Shown: positions 23,687 to 31,468, numbered from the stretch's first letter. The stretch is 35,254 nt of DNA from Paenibacillus sp. An7 (GCF_009870785.1 NZ_WTWX01000026.1:1-35254), one strand, 5' to 3'. Numbers and translations are program-made. The notes: generated by a model from the sequence alone, not told the origin.

Positions 23687-24169
23687 ATGTACATCTACAG
23701 AAGTCTAGAAGAGAAAGACTTGAGCGCAATCTCTACATTTCCACAATCGAAAGAAGAGTTGAAGTATATAAGTCCTGCATTTATTTACCCTTTAACACCC
23801 AATCAAATAGTAGAATTATCGAAAGATCGGTTAGAACCAACTGTGATCATAGAGCAAGCAACGGATGAGGTGATTGCTTACGCGAATATATATGGATATG
23901 ATTTAGCGAAAAGTATCTGTTGGCTCGGTAATGTGATTGTCTCCCCTAAGTATAGGGGTCAAGGTGCATCCGCATATCTACTTAATGTCATGTTTGAAAA
24001 AGCTAAACATCATTTAGGAGTGAAAACAATGCGATTAGCTTGTCATAATACAAATTCAAGAGGGTTAGTATTTTATTCGAAGCATGGATTCAAACCTTAT
24101 GATTTAAAGATCGCCAATATAGACGATAAGAGAATAATCTCGATCCATATGAGCAGGGAACTTATTTAA
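23687..24169 (+). CDS. GNAT-family N-acetyltransferase
   Basis: This 160-residue enzyme has strand 1 YIYRSLEEKDLSAISTFPQS, the acetyl-CoA loop KYRGQGASAYLL (after LGNVIVSP) and a C-terminal FYSKHGFKPYDL motif. The substrate is unknown. The ATG directly follows the TGA of the OPRTase fragment; AAGGGGAAGG serves as ribosome site. The gene after it, 24189, is another GNAT. Confidence 0.85.
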   Translation: MYIYRSLEEKDLSAISTFPQSKEELKYISPAFIYPLTPNQIVELSKDRLEPTVIIEQATDEVIAYANIYGYDLAKSICWLGNVIVSPKYRGQGASAYLLNVMFEKAKHHLGVKTMRLACHNTNSRGLVFYSKHGFKPYDLKIANIDDKRIISIHMSRELI

Positions 24170-24188
24170 AAGTGAATCCTAGTAAAGG

Positions 24189-24761
24189 GTGATTCCAATA
24201 GAAACAATACAGATAAAACCGATACATAAATACACGGATGAAGAACAGAAGAATCTTGGGGAATTTGGATATGTTACAGACTCTAAATATAGAGTGACCA
24301 AAACGGAAACGAAAGAAAGAACTCTAATCGAAATTGAATTAGCTGAACTTGTAAGCAGGATTTATAAATCCTATACAAATAGTGAAGAGGATTATGAGCG
24401 TTATAGCAAGATTGCTTCAACAGGTTTTTCATTAGGGGCGTACACAGAAAGTGATTTGGTCGGGGTAGTGATTGCTGAAGAGATGCAATGGAATAATACA
24501 TTATTGATTTGGCACTTCCAAGTGGCAGAAGACTGGAGAAGAAATTCTATAGGAAAGCAGCTAATGAATAAATTAACGTGTCTTGCTAAGTCAAACGGAA
24601 TTAGAGCAATCAATCTGGAAACGCAGAATACGAATATGAATGCTATATGCTTTTATAGAAAATGCGGATTTGAAATAGAGGGGGTTGATTTGTCTTATTA
24701 TACAAACAATGACGTTCTATTTGGAGAAGTCGCAATATTTATGAAGAGAAAGATAGGGTGA
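24189..24761 (+). CDS. Streptothricin-acetyltransferase-like GNAT
   Basis: The product is 190 residues. The C-terminal half resembles streptothricin acetyltransferases (Sat/SatA): WHFQVAEDWRRNSIGKQLMN, then INLETQNTNMNAICFYRKCG and a FEIEGVDLSYYTNND segment, in the same order as in SatA (LETQ-N-N-x-x-A-x-x-FY-x-x-CGF). The acetyl-CoA loop is degenerate, R-R-N-S-I-G in place of Q/R-x-x-G-x-G/A, which may lower activity. Resistance to streptothricin-like compounds is an inference from this resemblance. The start is uncertain: GTG at 24189 directly follows AAAGG, at very short spacing. Confidence 0.7.
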   Translation: MIPIETIQIKPIHKYTDEEQKNLGEFGYVTDSKYRVTKTETKERTLIEIELAELVSRIYKSYTNSEEDYERYSKIASTGFSLGAYTESDLVGVVIAEEMQWNNTLLIWHFQVAEDWRRNSIGKQLMNKLTCLAKSNGIRAINLETQNTNMNAICFYRKCGFEIEGVDLSYYTNNDVLFGEVAIFMKRKIG

Positions 24762-24836
24762 ACAGAAGAAGAATCGCATAAAATAGTAGCAATTCAGAAT
24801 ATGTATTACTCCATTTGCTGACTAGGAGGAAACAAC

Positions 24837-25398
24837 ATGTTGAACCACAAAGGTACTATACCACTACAAACAAAACATATATTTTTACGTCGGTTTGCAG
24901 AGGATGATCTGGAATCCGTATATAACAACATGACTAGTGATCCTGAGATGACAAAATATTTAGCGTGGGATGCACATCATTCACCTGACGTAACAGAAAT
25001 ATTGCTACAGAAATGGGTGCGGATATACCAATCCTGAATTCTATCGATGGGCTATAGTGTTTGATAATGAAGTGATTGGATCAATCCATTTTCCTGAGTT
25101 ATCTAATAAACATTCGAAGTGTGAGATTGGCTATTATATCGGATCAAAGTGGTGGGGGAAAGGATTTACTAGTGAAGCTGCAAAAGAAATAGCAAGGTAT
25201 GCTTTCGAAGATATAAACGCCCATAAGTTAAAAGCATGGCACCATTCGGATAATATCGCTTCAGGTCTTGTGCTGCAAAAACTCGGAATGATTATAGAGG
25301 GGGAATTTAAACAGGAGATGATACTTAAAGACGGTACGTATAGTGATATTAAAGAATATGGGTTGCTTAAAGATACTTGGAATGATCTTCATCGATAA
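24837..25398 (+). pseudogene. GNAT (RimJ/RimL-type) gene broken by a frameshift
   Basis: A good AGGAGGA precedes the ATG at 24837. The first frame encodes an N-terminal half (IPLQTKHIFLRRFAEDDLES) but stops at 25035-25037. A second frame, shifted by +1, continues without a gap from about 25018 with GYTNPEFYRWAIVF, the IGYYIGSKWWGKGFTSEAAK motif of RimJ/RimL enzymes and a normal C-terminus to 25398. The shift lies between QKWV and GYTNPEF, near 25012-25020. There is no slippery heptamer, so programmed frameshifting is unlikely. One base change would restore the gene. Confidence 0.85.
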
Positions 25399-25515
25399 GG
25401 AGTCACTAGGGTATATTAAGTATTTTAAAAGTTATGGGCGGGAATGAAATTTGTTCATCTCTTCTAACAACCTATATTCGTTATGAGATTGTTGCATATT
25501 CTGGGGGAATTATTG

Positions 25516-25980
25516 ATGATAAGAACTGCTAATAAGGAAGATATTGATCAACTCATTCGGTTGAGATGGGATTTTACAATGGAATATGACGTTGACGGCA
25601 AACTTAAAAATGAAAATTATGATGATTTCTACAATGAATGCAGAGCTTTTTTATTAGATATATTTCAAAGTCGTAAGTGGTATGTTTGGATCGCTGAGGA
25701 AGACGGAATTATTGTATCAAATATATACATAGAGCTTATACACAAAGTCCCAAGACCAGGAAGAATCACGAATCCTTTTGCATACATGACCAACGTCTAT
25801 ACTAAACCTGATTATCGAGGAAAAGGCATCGGTAGTAACTTAATATCGCATATCAATGATTGGGCTAAAGAAAATAGATATGAATTTATTATCGTATGGC
25901 CAAGTGATGAAGGTGTAGATTTTTATAAAAGGCATGGATATCAGCATTGTAAGGAGCCAATGGAATTGAATCTAGACTGA
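25516..25980 (+). CDS. GNAT-family N-acetyltransferase
   Basis: The product is 154 residues from the ATG in MIRTANKEDIDQLIRLRWDF. The acetyl-CoA loop is DYRGKGIGSNLI, after YMTNVYTKP, and the C-terminus has DFYKRHGY. GGGGGA lies 7 bases before this ATG; the longer frame from 25483 has no ribosome site. Relatives of this size acetylate small amines or antibiotics, but the substrate is unknown. It is the last of four consecutive GNAT genes. Confidence 0.87.
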   Translation: MIRTANKEDIDQLIRLRWDFTMEYDVDGKLKNENYDDFYNECRAFLLDIFQSRKWYVWIAEEDGIIVSNIYIELIHKVPRPGRITNPFAYMTNVYTKPDYRGKGIGSNLISHINDWAKENRYEFIIVWPSDEGVDFYKRHGYQHCKEPMELNLD

Positions 25981-26010
25981 TTCTTTCAACAAAGAAAGGA
26001 GTAGAGGATA

Positions 26011-26472
26011 ATGCGCTTTTGGATGACCTCTTTACTTTTATTAATTAATATCGGATGTTCAAACACTACTCCGGCTGAGGAATTGACTCAAATTGAGCCT
26101 GATCAGGCTTTTGATATTTTATTTCACGATCATTCTGGTCGAGCAACCATAATTTATGATTCTACGCGAGGCATTGATGTTGTTATATGGATGAATGATC
26201 TTTACCCAGATAAAGAATATGAAATTGCACTCGTTCGTAACGATGGGGACGAAGGAGTATTATTTGGTCCTAAAGAAAATTTGGATATCAAACTAGGCAG
26301 CATAGAAGAGGAAACCAAACTCAGACCGAATAGTAATGGTGAGGTTTATGTTTCGATGTTAAACCCTGAGAGATTATTTGAAGGCGCTGAGGAAATGCGA
26401 ATTGAAGTTATGACTTTCGGCCAAAAAGAAGTGCTGAAATCGCACCCTTTTCAATTATCAGATATGAATTAG
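26011..26472 (+). CDS. Lipoprotein of unknown function
   Basis: This 153-residue precursor has signal MRFWMTSLLLLINIGC, where the Cys is a plausible lipidation site, then a beta-rich domain with IDVVIWMNDLYPDKEYEIAL, NSNGEVYVSMLNPERLFEG and EEMRIEVMTFGQKEVL. The pattern resembles secreted beta-sandwich domains. GGAG lies about 7 bases upstream of the ATG. No family is known to me. Confidence 0.65.
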   Translation: MRFWMTSLLLLINIGCSNTTPAEELTQIEPDQAFDILFHDHSGRATIIYDSTRGIDVVIWMNDLYPDKEYEIALVRNDGDEGVLFGPKENLDIKLGSIEEETKLRPNSNGEVYVSMLNPERLFEGAEEMRIEVMTFGQKEVLKSHPFQLSDMN

Positions 26473-26493
26473 TAAATAAGGAGGAGTCGCAGG

Positions 26494-27022
26494 GTGATCT
26501 ATGATCTACAAGGGCAAGCTGGTATGTCACCTGTTGTGGGTATGTTATATTCTGCTGTAAAAGAGAACAGCAACCGACTTATGAGTATTACAGATGGGAT
26601 GTCACAAGAAGAAGTAGATTACAAAGGACCCGATCATAAATCTAACAGTACTGCTCAGTTATTAAGACATATTACCTATGTGGATCTGAATTGGGTTTAT
26701 AGAATAAAGGAACAACCACTTCCTAAGTCATTATCAGAACAATATGGTCCCATGATTGACGAGAATAATAGGCTCCCCATGGTCGAAGGAATGTCATTAA
26801 GCTCGCTAATGTATAACTATGAACAAGTATTAAATATGTTGGAAGCAGTATGTATGCAATTAACCGATGCGGATTTAGACAAAGTTGTTAATTTTGGACA
26901 TGATATCCAAAAAAGCAACAATACGATGGGGGATATGGCATATGGCTGACCATAATCGCTATCACCAGGCTCATATTAACCAGCTTAGAAAGTGGTCAAC
27001 GTTAAATAAGGGAGGGGATGAG
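26494..27022 (+). pseudogene. DinB-family gene with C-terminal frameshift
   Basis: From a GTG (AGGAGG upstream) the frame encodes most of a DinB four-helix protein, with LLRHITYVDLNWVYRI holding the first metal-binding His. It stops after NNTMGDMAYG at 26949. The missing C-terminal helix, with HMADHNRYHQAHINQLRKW and its two metal-binding His, is in the next frame (about 26930-27000). Repairing the shift near 26925-26940 would rebuild a full DinB protein, a family of metal-dependent thiol- or sugar-transferases. In the repaired frame there is no stop before the HAD gene, which reads on in frame. Confidence 0.8.
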
Positions 27023-27550
27023 ATGAAGGACTTTCAAGCTGTATTTATCGACCGTGACGGGACGATAGGTGGCACAGGACATTTTGTACATCCAAGTAAC
27101 TTTAAACTATATGAAGGTGCTCAGGAAGCGATTAACCGTTTAAAGCAAGCAGGGTACAAGGTGTTTGCTTTTACGAATCAGCATAGAATCTCACGCAGTG
27201 AAGCAACCATAGAAGATTTTAGACTTGAATTTGAAAAATATGGTTTTGATGATTCTTTTATCTGTCCTCATAGTGAACAAGATCTTTGTAACTGTAGAAA
27301 GCCTAAACCTGGGATGTTGCAGGAAGCGGCATTAAAGCATCAATTAGACTTATCTAAGTGTGTAGTAATTGGTGATGTAGGTGATACCGATATGCTAGCA
27401 GCTCATGCAGTAGGTGCAACTAAAATTCTGGTGAAAACGGGTTGGGGTGCATCATCTCTGTCGGATTACAGACATAAATGGCAAGAAGCCGAACCTGATT
27501 ATATAGCAGAGCATATCAATGATGCAGTGGACTGGATATTAAATACTTAA
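27023..27550 (+). CDS. HAD-IIIA phosphatase (histidinol-phosphatase/GmhB-like)
   Basis: This 175-residue protein has motif I IDRDGTIGG, motif II AFTNQHRISR, a zinc-binding loop CPHSEQDLCNCRKPKPG as in GmhB and HisB-N, motif IV VIGDVGDTDMLAA and KTGWG. It therefore belongs to the HAD-IIIA phosphatases that act on histidinol phosphate or heptose bisphosphate; here it more likely cleans up a small phosphorylated metabolite, since there is no histidine or heptose pathway nearby. The ATG at 27023 has GGAGGGG 5 bases upstream. The frame is open further upstream into DinB remnants, but the first part of that is the damaged DinB C-terminus. Confidence 0.88.
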   Translation: MKDFQAVFIDRDGTIGGTGHFVHPSNFKLYEGAQEAINRLKQAGYKVFAFTNQHRISRSEATIEDFRLEFEKYGFDDSFICPHSEQDLCNCRKPKPGMLQEAALKHQLDLSKCVVIGDVGDTDMLAAHAVGATKILVKTGWGASSLSDYRHKWQEAEPDYIAEHINDAVDWILNT

Positions 27551-27590
27551 TACACATGTCTAATATTAAACTCTTGAAGGAGTTATATCT

Positions 27591-27830
27591 TTGAAGAAAT
27601 ATACCAAAATCGGAATCGGGAATACTTGGTTTGTTAGAACAGAGATTGAACACGACGATGGGTCGGAAAGTGAAATGAAAGGGTTTATAAAACCATTCAA
27701 AATGAAATCAGCATATATTCGGGTTTGGCTTGGTATGAATGTCATGATCATTGATTCCAAGGAAGGCATGAAGTTCTCTAAGAAGGATAGAAGGAAATTC
27801 AAACTAATGATTGGATTCTCTGGGTTATAG
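27591..27830 (+). CDS. DUF3977-like small protein
   Basis: The product is 79 residues from TTG, with AAGGAG 8 bases upstream. It begins MKKYTKIGIGNTWFVRTEIE and contains SAYIRVWLGMNVMIID, SKEGMKFSKKDRRKFK and a final MIGFSGL, which agrees with my memory of the DUF3977 family of short Bacillales proteins. It is basic and soluble. Function is unknown. Confidence 0.7.
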   Translation: MKKYTKIGIGNTWFVRTEIEHDDGSESEMKGFIKPFKMKSAYIRVWLGMNVMIIDSKEGMKFSKKDRRKFKLMIGFSGL

Positions 27831-27849
27831 GAATTCTTATTGTTAATGA

Positions 27850-27887
27850 TGGCTACTATCATGGTAGCTGAATCAGCCGTTTTTTTT
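27850..27887 (+). terminator. Intrinsic terminator
   Basis: GCTAC (27852-27856) can pair with GTAGC (27864-27868), or GGCT (27851-27854) with the later AGCC before TTTTTTTT (27880-27887). Either gives a hairpin with a strong T-run. It ends the DUF3977-like unit. Confidence 0.7.
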
Positions 27888-27984
27888 AAGTGAGCCTAAT
27901 AAAATAAAGAATAACACGGATTCCAATATGAGTTATGTTATTATGGAATTTATATCCATATCTTCTTACGATGGAGGAGATTAT

Positions 27985-28335
27985 TTGTTTAAACGAGAAA
28001 ATCAAGTGTCAATGGGTTGGTGGTGGATAGGTGCATTGTTTATGGTCCTGATCCTAGGCTGCAATCACTTCTACGGATACTCATTGTTGGACAGTTTTTT
28101 AAACTACATCGGGATAGGAAGCTGGACTAATCACGACGACCAAGTAAGGTGGCATATCACATCATTTTTCACAGTTCCTCTCATCCTGATCAGTATGATT
28201 CAATCAACACGGCATCTTAAGAAAAAATTTCCACGTATTTTCATGACTTTGTTTATCTCTACTATGGTATGGAGTGCGGTATACCCTGATCTAACTGAAT
28301 GGATCGTTAATTCTAGTCAAGTATTGATTAGGTAG
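27985..28335 (+). CDS. Membrane protein, three helices (116 aa)
   Basis: I place the start at TTG 27985 because GGAGGA lies 7 bases before it; the upstream ATG at 27928 has no ribosome site and adds a polar leader. The product begins MFKRENQVSMGWWWIGALFM. It has three hydrophobic stretches (about residues 10-28, 60-75 and 90-105), with a HITSFFTVPLILISMIQSTR segment in the middle and a C-terminal SAVYPDLTEWIVNS. I do not recognise the family. A 15-base direct duplication spans its stop. Confidence 0.55.
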   Translation: MFKRENQVSMGWWWIGALFMVLILGCNHFYGYSLLDSFLNYIGIGSWTNHDDQVRWHITSFFTVPLILISMIQSTRHLKKKFPRIFMTLFISTMVWSAVYPDLTEWIVNSSQVLIR

Positions 28336-28355
28336 CAAATGATTAGGTAGCAAAT
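28326..28355. repeat. Tandem 15-bp duplication across a stop codon
   Basis: GATTAGGTAGCAAAT occurs twice in a row (28326-28340 and 28341-28355), without mismatch. The first copy holds the TAG of the membrane protein gene. This is a recent slippage-type duplication. Confidence 0.85.
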
Positions 28356-28359
28356 ACAA

Positions 28360-28402
28360 AGCGCCCTATGCAAGGATATTAGTTAACTAAGGCAGGGGCG
28401 CT
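28360..28402. terminator. GC-rich hairpin before the kinase pseudogene
   Basis: AGCGCCCT (28360-28367) pairs with AGGGGCGCT (28394-28402) with one bulged base. The 26-base loop holds the palindrome TTAGTTAACTAA. There is no T-run; the following sequence is CTAGTAAAATACTAG, itself a palindrome overlapping the next ribosome site. Confidence 0.45.
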
Positions 28403-28427
28403 AGTAAAATACTAGGAGCCGAAATGA

Positions 28428-28843
28428 ATGAGAAAGATTTTTATCGTAGGTATTGTAGCAGTGGCAAAACAACTCTAGCAAAGCAATTAGGGACGGATAT
28501 AAATATATGTTGGTATGAATTGGATTCTATTGTGTATCATCAGACAGGGGACCAAAGAGTTAAACGTACACCAGACGAGCAGGTTGAAGTAATTATGGAT
28601 ATTGACCGAAAGGGATCCTGGATAATGGAAGGTACTGATAGAGAATCATATCGCTGATTACATATTGAACAGTGTCAATACAAAGCAGATTTAGCCATGT
28701 TAAAAATGATGTATAAATGGACAAGTGAGTTTGAGAAGGATAGAGAAGATTTTGAAGAAAACTTGAGTTTATACAATCACAAACTTATCAAATTAACTGA
28801 TAATAAACGTTATAAACAGCTTATAACAATGGATTTTCGCTAG
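28428..28843 (+). pseudogene. P-loop nucleotide kinase gene, deleted and frameshifted in the P-loop
   Basis: AGGAG precedes an ATG at 28428 that encodes MRKIFIVGIV and then runs out of frame. The continuation is in another frame as SGKTTLAKQLGTDINICWYE and YHQTGDQRVKRTPDEQVEVI, up to DRESYR. Inserting one G near 28458 gives G-I-V-G-S-G-K-T-T, a complete Walker A motif. A second lesion is a TGA at 28655-28657 where about 35 residues of the middle of the family are missing; beyond it the frame continues with QYKADLAMLKMMYKWTSEFE to 28843. This fits adenylate-kinase-like 'topology modulation' (FlaR) proteins. Confidence 0.85.
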
Positions 28844-28870
28844 GAAATCATCCTAAGTAGGAGTTGGCTT

Positions 28871-29362
28871 ATGAATATTGTCCTTATAGGTATGTCAGGA
28901 GCTGGTAAAAGCACCCTAGGTGTGCTGCTCGCAAAAGCATTAGGAATGAATTATGTAGATACTGATATTGTCATACAAAATCAGGAAGAGAGGTTATTGC
29001 AAGATATCCTTGCTGAAGAGGGTGTCTCTAAGTTTATGGAGATCGAAGAGAGGGTAGTGTCTGGGTTAGAACTGGAAAATAGTATTATATCTACAGGTGG
29101 AAGTGTCATATATTCCGAAAAAGCAATGAATTCCCTTAAACAAGACGGGCAGATTATTTATTTGCAACTTCCCTATGAAGAACTCGAAAGAAGACTAGGT
29201 GATATAACAACTAGAGGAATTGTGATAAAGGAAGGGCAAAGTCTGAAGGATGTTTTTGATGAAAGGGTTCCTTTATACATCAGGTATAGTGATACCATTC
29301 TAGATTGCTCAAATAAAAGTATAGAAGATTGTGTAAGTGAATTAATTGAGATCATTCAATGA
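28871..29362 (+). CDS. Shikimate kinase-like protein
   Basis: The product is 163 residues. It has Walker A GMSGAGKST (residues 7-15), the shikimate/Mg motif YVDTDIVI (D30, D32), IISTGGSVIY in place of the usual G-G-G, and a lid arginine in ITTRGIVI, then ERVPLYIRYSD, all in the order of AroK/AroL. It should phosphorylate shikimate or a related polyol with ATP. An aromatic pathway gene is unusual in this accessory context, so it may be a divergent paralogue. GTAGGAG lies 6 bases before the ATG. The carbamoyltransferase-like gene follows 67 bases later. Confidence 0.8.
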   Translation: MNIVLIGMSGAGKSTLGVLLAKALGMNYVDTDIVIQNQEERLLQDILAEEGVSKFMEIEERVVSGLELENSIISTGGSVIYSEKAMNSLKQDGQIIYLQLPYEELERRLGDITTRGIVIKEGQSLKDVFDERVPLYIRYSDTILDCSNKSIEDCVSELIEIIQ

Positions 29363-29429
29363 ATGATGCTGTAATTAATGGAGCAACTTTATGGTGCAAC
29401 TTAAAATCTGTATACGGGGGAGTAGGCGA

Positions 29430-30290
29430 ATGAATCATTTTTTGTCGTTAAAGGATTTAACTCAAGAAGATATCTCAGAACTATTTACCATGACAGACCA
29501 AATAAAAAACGGGGATCTCACAAAGATTTTAGAAGGGAAGACGTTCGCTTTATTTTTTCCGAATACCAGTATAAGAACCAGGATAACGTTTGAAAAAGGA
29601 ATCAAAGAACTTGGCGGGGAATGTATTCTTTTCCCTCCGGAGTCCCTTAATAAAAAGGAGAAACTCTCGGATGTAGCGGGTTATCTGAATCAGTGGATTG
29701 ATGGAGTGATTATCCGTCATCCTAGTTTTGAGGTAATGAATGAATTAGCGGAACATGCAGAAATCCCTATTGTTAATGCAATGTCATCACAGAATCATCC
29801 GTGTGAAATCGTTGCTGACCTATACACAATCCGAACTATGAAGCCTCATTTTCAAAAACTCACCTACACCTTTGTCGGTCCGCCGGGGAATATTCTAAAT
29901 TCATGGATAGAAATAGCTAGCATATTTGATCTTACGTTTCAACACATTTGCAGCCCAGGAAATAGGGTCTCTATGGACGGACAGAATTATCAGTTTTGGA
30001 CGGAGCTTGAAGATAACCTCGTGGGTAGTGATGTTGTGCTCACAGATTCGCTTCCGCCTGAATATCAAACCAATGATTATATTAAAAAATATCAAATAAA
30101 TCTAGAGAGAATGTTGCTAACGAATCCAGGTGCCATTCTTAATCCTTGTCCCCCCTTCGATCGAAATCAAGAAGTAAGTGAAAATGTAATGCGGTCTGAT
30201 TATTTTGTCGGGCATTCTTTTAAGAAGAATTTACTATATGTTCAGCAAGCCATTATCATTCGATCGCTGGGTTTATCAGTTGAAAACTAA
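29430..30290 (+). CDS. Ornithine/aspartate carbamoyltransferase-family protein, unusual substrate motifs
   Basis: The product is 286 residues from the ATG in MNHFLSLKDL, chosen because GGGGGAG lies 7 bases upstream. The carbamoyl-phosphate loop is intact as TSIRTR (residues 46-51), and HPCEIVADLYTI (123-134) replaces the usual HPCQ. The ornithine-binding SMG loop is absent: the equivalent part reads LTDSLPPEY. The catalytic H-C-L-P is changed to NPCPPF. The rest of the fold, including NSWIEIASIFDL, follows the family. Canonical ornithine transcarbamylases are about 310-330 residues, so this one is short. It likely carbamoylates an amine other than ornithine. It precedes the phosphatase gene. 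Confidence 0.8.
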   Translation: MNHFLSLKDLTQEDISELFTMTDQIKNGDLTKILEGKTFALFFPNTSIRTRITFEKGIKELGGECILFPPESLNKKEKLSDVAGYLNQWIDGVIIRHPSFEVMNELAEHAEIPIVNAMSSQNHPCEIVADLYTIRTMKPHFQKLTYTFVGPPGNILNSWIEIASIFDLTFQHICSPGNRVSMDGQNYQFWTELEDNLVGSDVVLTDSLPPEYQTNDYIKKYQINLERMLLTNPGAILNPCPPFDRNQEVSENVMRSDYFVGHSFKKNLLYVQQAIIIRSLGLSVEN

Positions 30291-30346
30291 GAGAGATTGT
30301 TGTGGGAAAGGACGATGGCAATAAATAAAGAAAGAAGTGAGATAAT

Positions 30347-30808
30347 ATGAATATTTTATTTTTATGTACTGACAACTATACTCGCAGCGTAATTGCAGAG
30401 TTCTGCGCAAAGAATTACCTGAATACGAATAACATCACTGATATCACGGTTGCTTCGGCTGGGATTAGGGCCAGTAGTGATATCAGCAGCTATTCAGATC
30501 TTCATTTTCAGGTGATGAGGGACATGGACATTGATGTTTCACAGTTTAAAAGAACACAATTCGAAGAAAGATCATTTGAGGATTATGATTTTATTATTGG
30601 AATGAGTGAATTACATAGGGACTTTATAAGAAAAGAGTACAATCGGGAAATCTATCTATTTAATGAGGTTTATAAAAGTCAAAATACTCCTGTAAACATA
30701 GGGGCTCCTGATGATGAAGGTTTTGAAGAGAAGATGAGGGAATTAATCCAATATTTCAATAACGCCATACCTGTTGTAATAAAGAACGTAAAGAATTATC
30801 AGAATTAG
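30347..30808 (+). CDS. Low-molecular-weight protein tyrosine phosphatase / arsenate-reductase-like protein
   Basis: The product is 153 residues with the active-site loop FLCTDNYTRS at residues 5-14 (C7-x5-R13-S14), the signature of LMW-PTPs and thioredoxin-coupled arsenate reductases. SAGIRASSDI and YDFIIGMSELHRDFI are also typical. The C-terminal D-P-F/Y motif is altered to GAPDDEGF; the D-D may still supply the general acid. A weak GAGA precedes the ATG. It lies 11 bases before the metal-phospholipase-like gene, probably in one transcript. Confidence 0.8.
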   Translation: MNILFLCTDNYTRSVIAEFCAKNYLNTNNITDITVASAGIRASSDISSYSDLHFQVMRDMDIDVSQFKRTQFEERSFEDYDFIIGMSELHRDFIRKEYNREIYLFNEVYKSQNTPVNIGAPDDEGFEEKMRELIQYFNNAIPVVIKNVKNYQN

Positions 30809-30819
30809 GGGGGCGAATT

Positions 30820-31434
30820 ATGGGTTCGAGAATAATGCATTTGGTTATTGCGAATCGGATAGCAGAGAACCTGTCCATGAACGACAAAACATCATTTTTA
30901 CTGGGGAGCATTGCTCCGGATGCAGTTTCACATAAAGATTTATCACATTTCTTTATTGGTGATGTGCAAGATTTTTCTAGAAGTGTTGATTATCAAAGCT
31001 TTTTAGAGAAATACAGATCGCAAGCAGATTCTCCTTATATTAGAGGATATTACACTCATTTAATCGCCGATGATGTATGGCTGAGAGGTTTTAATCTACC
31101 TTGGCTGAGGAACAGAATGGAAGCAGATAAGGAACTTTTTAATCTGTATTATCATGATTTTTGGTTGTTGAATGGGAAATTACTAGAGTACTATAATTTT
31201 ACAAATGAACTGAGTAAAGCGCTGAGGGTTGTACCAGAACTCTTGGACCTAGAAGAAGTTACATCCAAAGAAGTACATGAATTCCTTCCTTGTGTAGTAG
31301 ATGATATGAATTATGATACAGAAAGGATAAAAGAGAATCTGAATGTGTTTACCTTTACTCAAATGATTGGTTATATAGAGACATGTGTTGACCTAGGGAC
31401 GTTACATATACAGCGTATTAATGAAGTAAAGTGA
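30820..31434 (+). CDS. Zinc-dependent phospholipase C-like hydrolase
   Basis: The product is 204 residues with the histidine/aspartate pattern of the bacterial zinc-dependent phospholipase C-like family: MHLVIANRIAENL, LGSIAPDAVSHKDLSHFF, RGYYTHLIADDVWLR and YYHDFWLLNG. These groups would hold a trinuclear metal site. There is no signal peptide, so it acts in the cytosol, unlike secreted phospholipase C, and a small-molecule phosphoester is a likely substrate. GGGGGG lies 6 bases before the ATG. It follows the phosphatase gene by 11 bases. Confidence 0.75.
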   Translation: MGSRIMHLVIANRIAENLSMNDKTSFLLGSIAPDAVSHKDLSHFFIGDVQDFSRSVDYQSFLEKYRSQADSPYIRGYYTHLIADDVWLRGFNLPWLRNRMEADKELFNLYYHDFWLLNGKLLEYYNFTNELSKALRVVPELLDLEEVTSKEVHEFLPCVVDDMNYDTERIKENLNVFTFTQMIGYIETCVDLGTLHIQRINEVK

Positions 31435-31468
31435 TTCAGATAACAACATATTAGCACGCGCGTCAATG

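Noticed and set aside
25001..25060. Programmed frameshift in the GNAT gene
   Set aside because: No slippery heptamer and no following pseudoknot are visible. The sequence AAATGGGTGCGG does not fit known shift sites, so a mutation is likelier.
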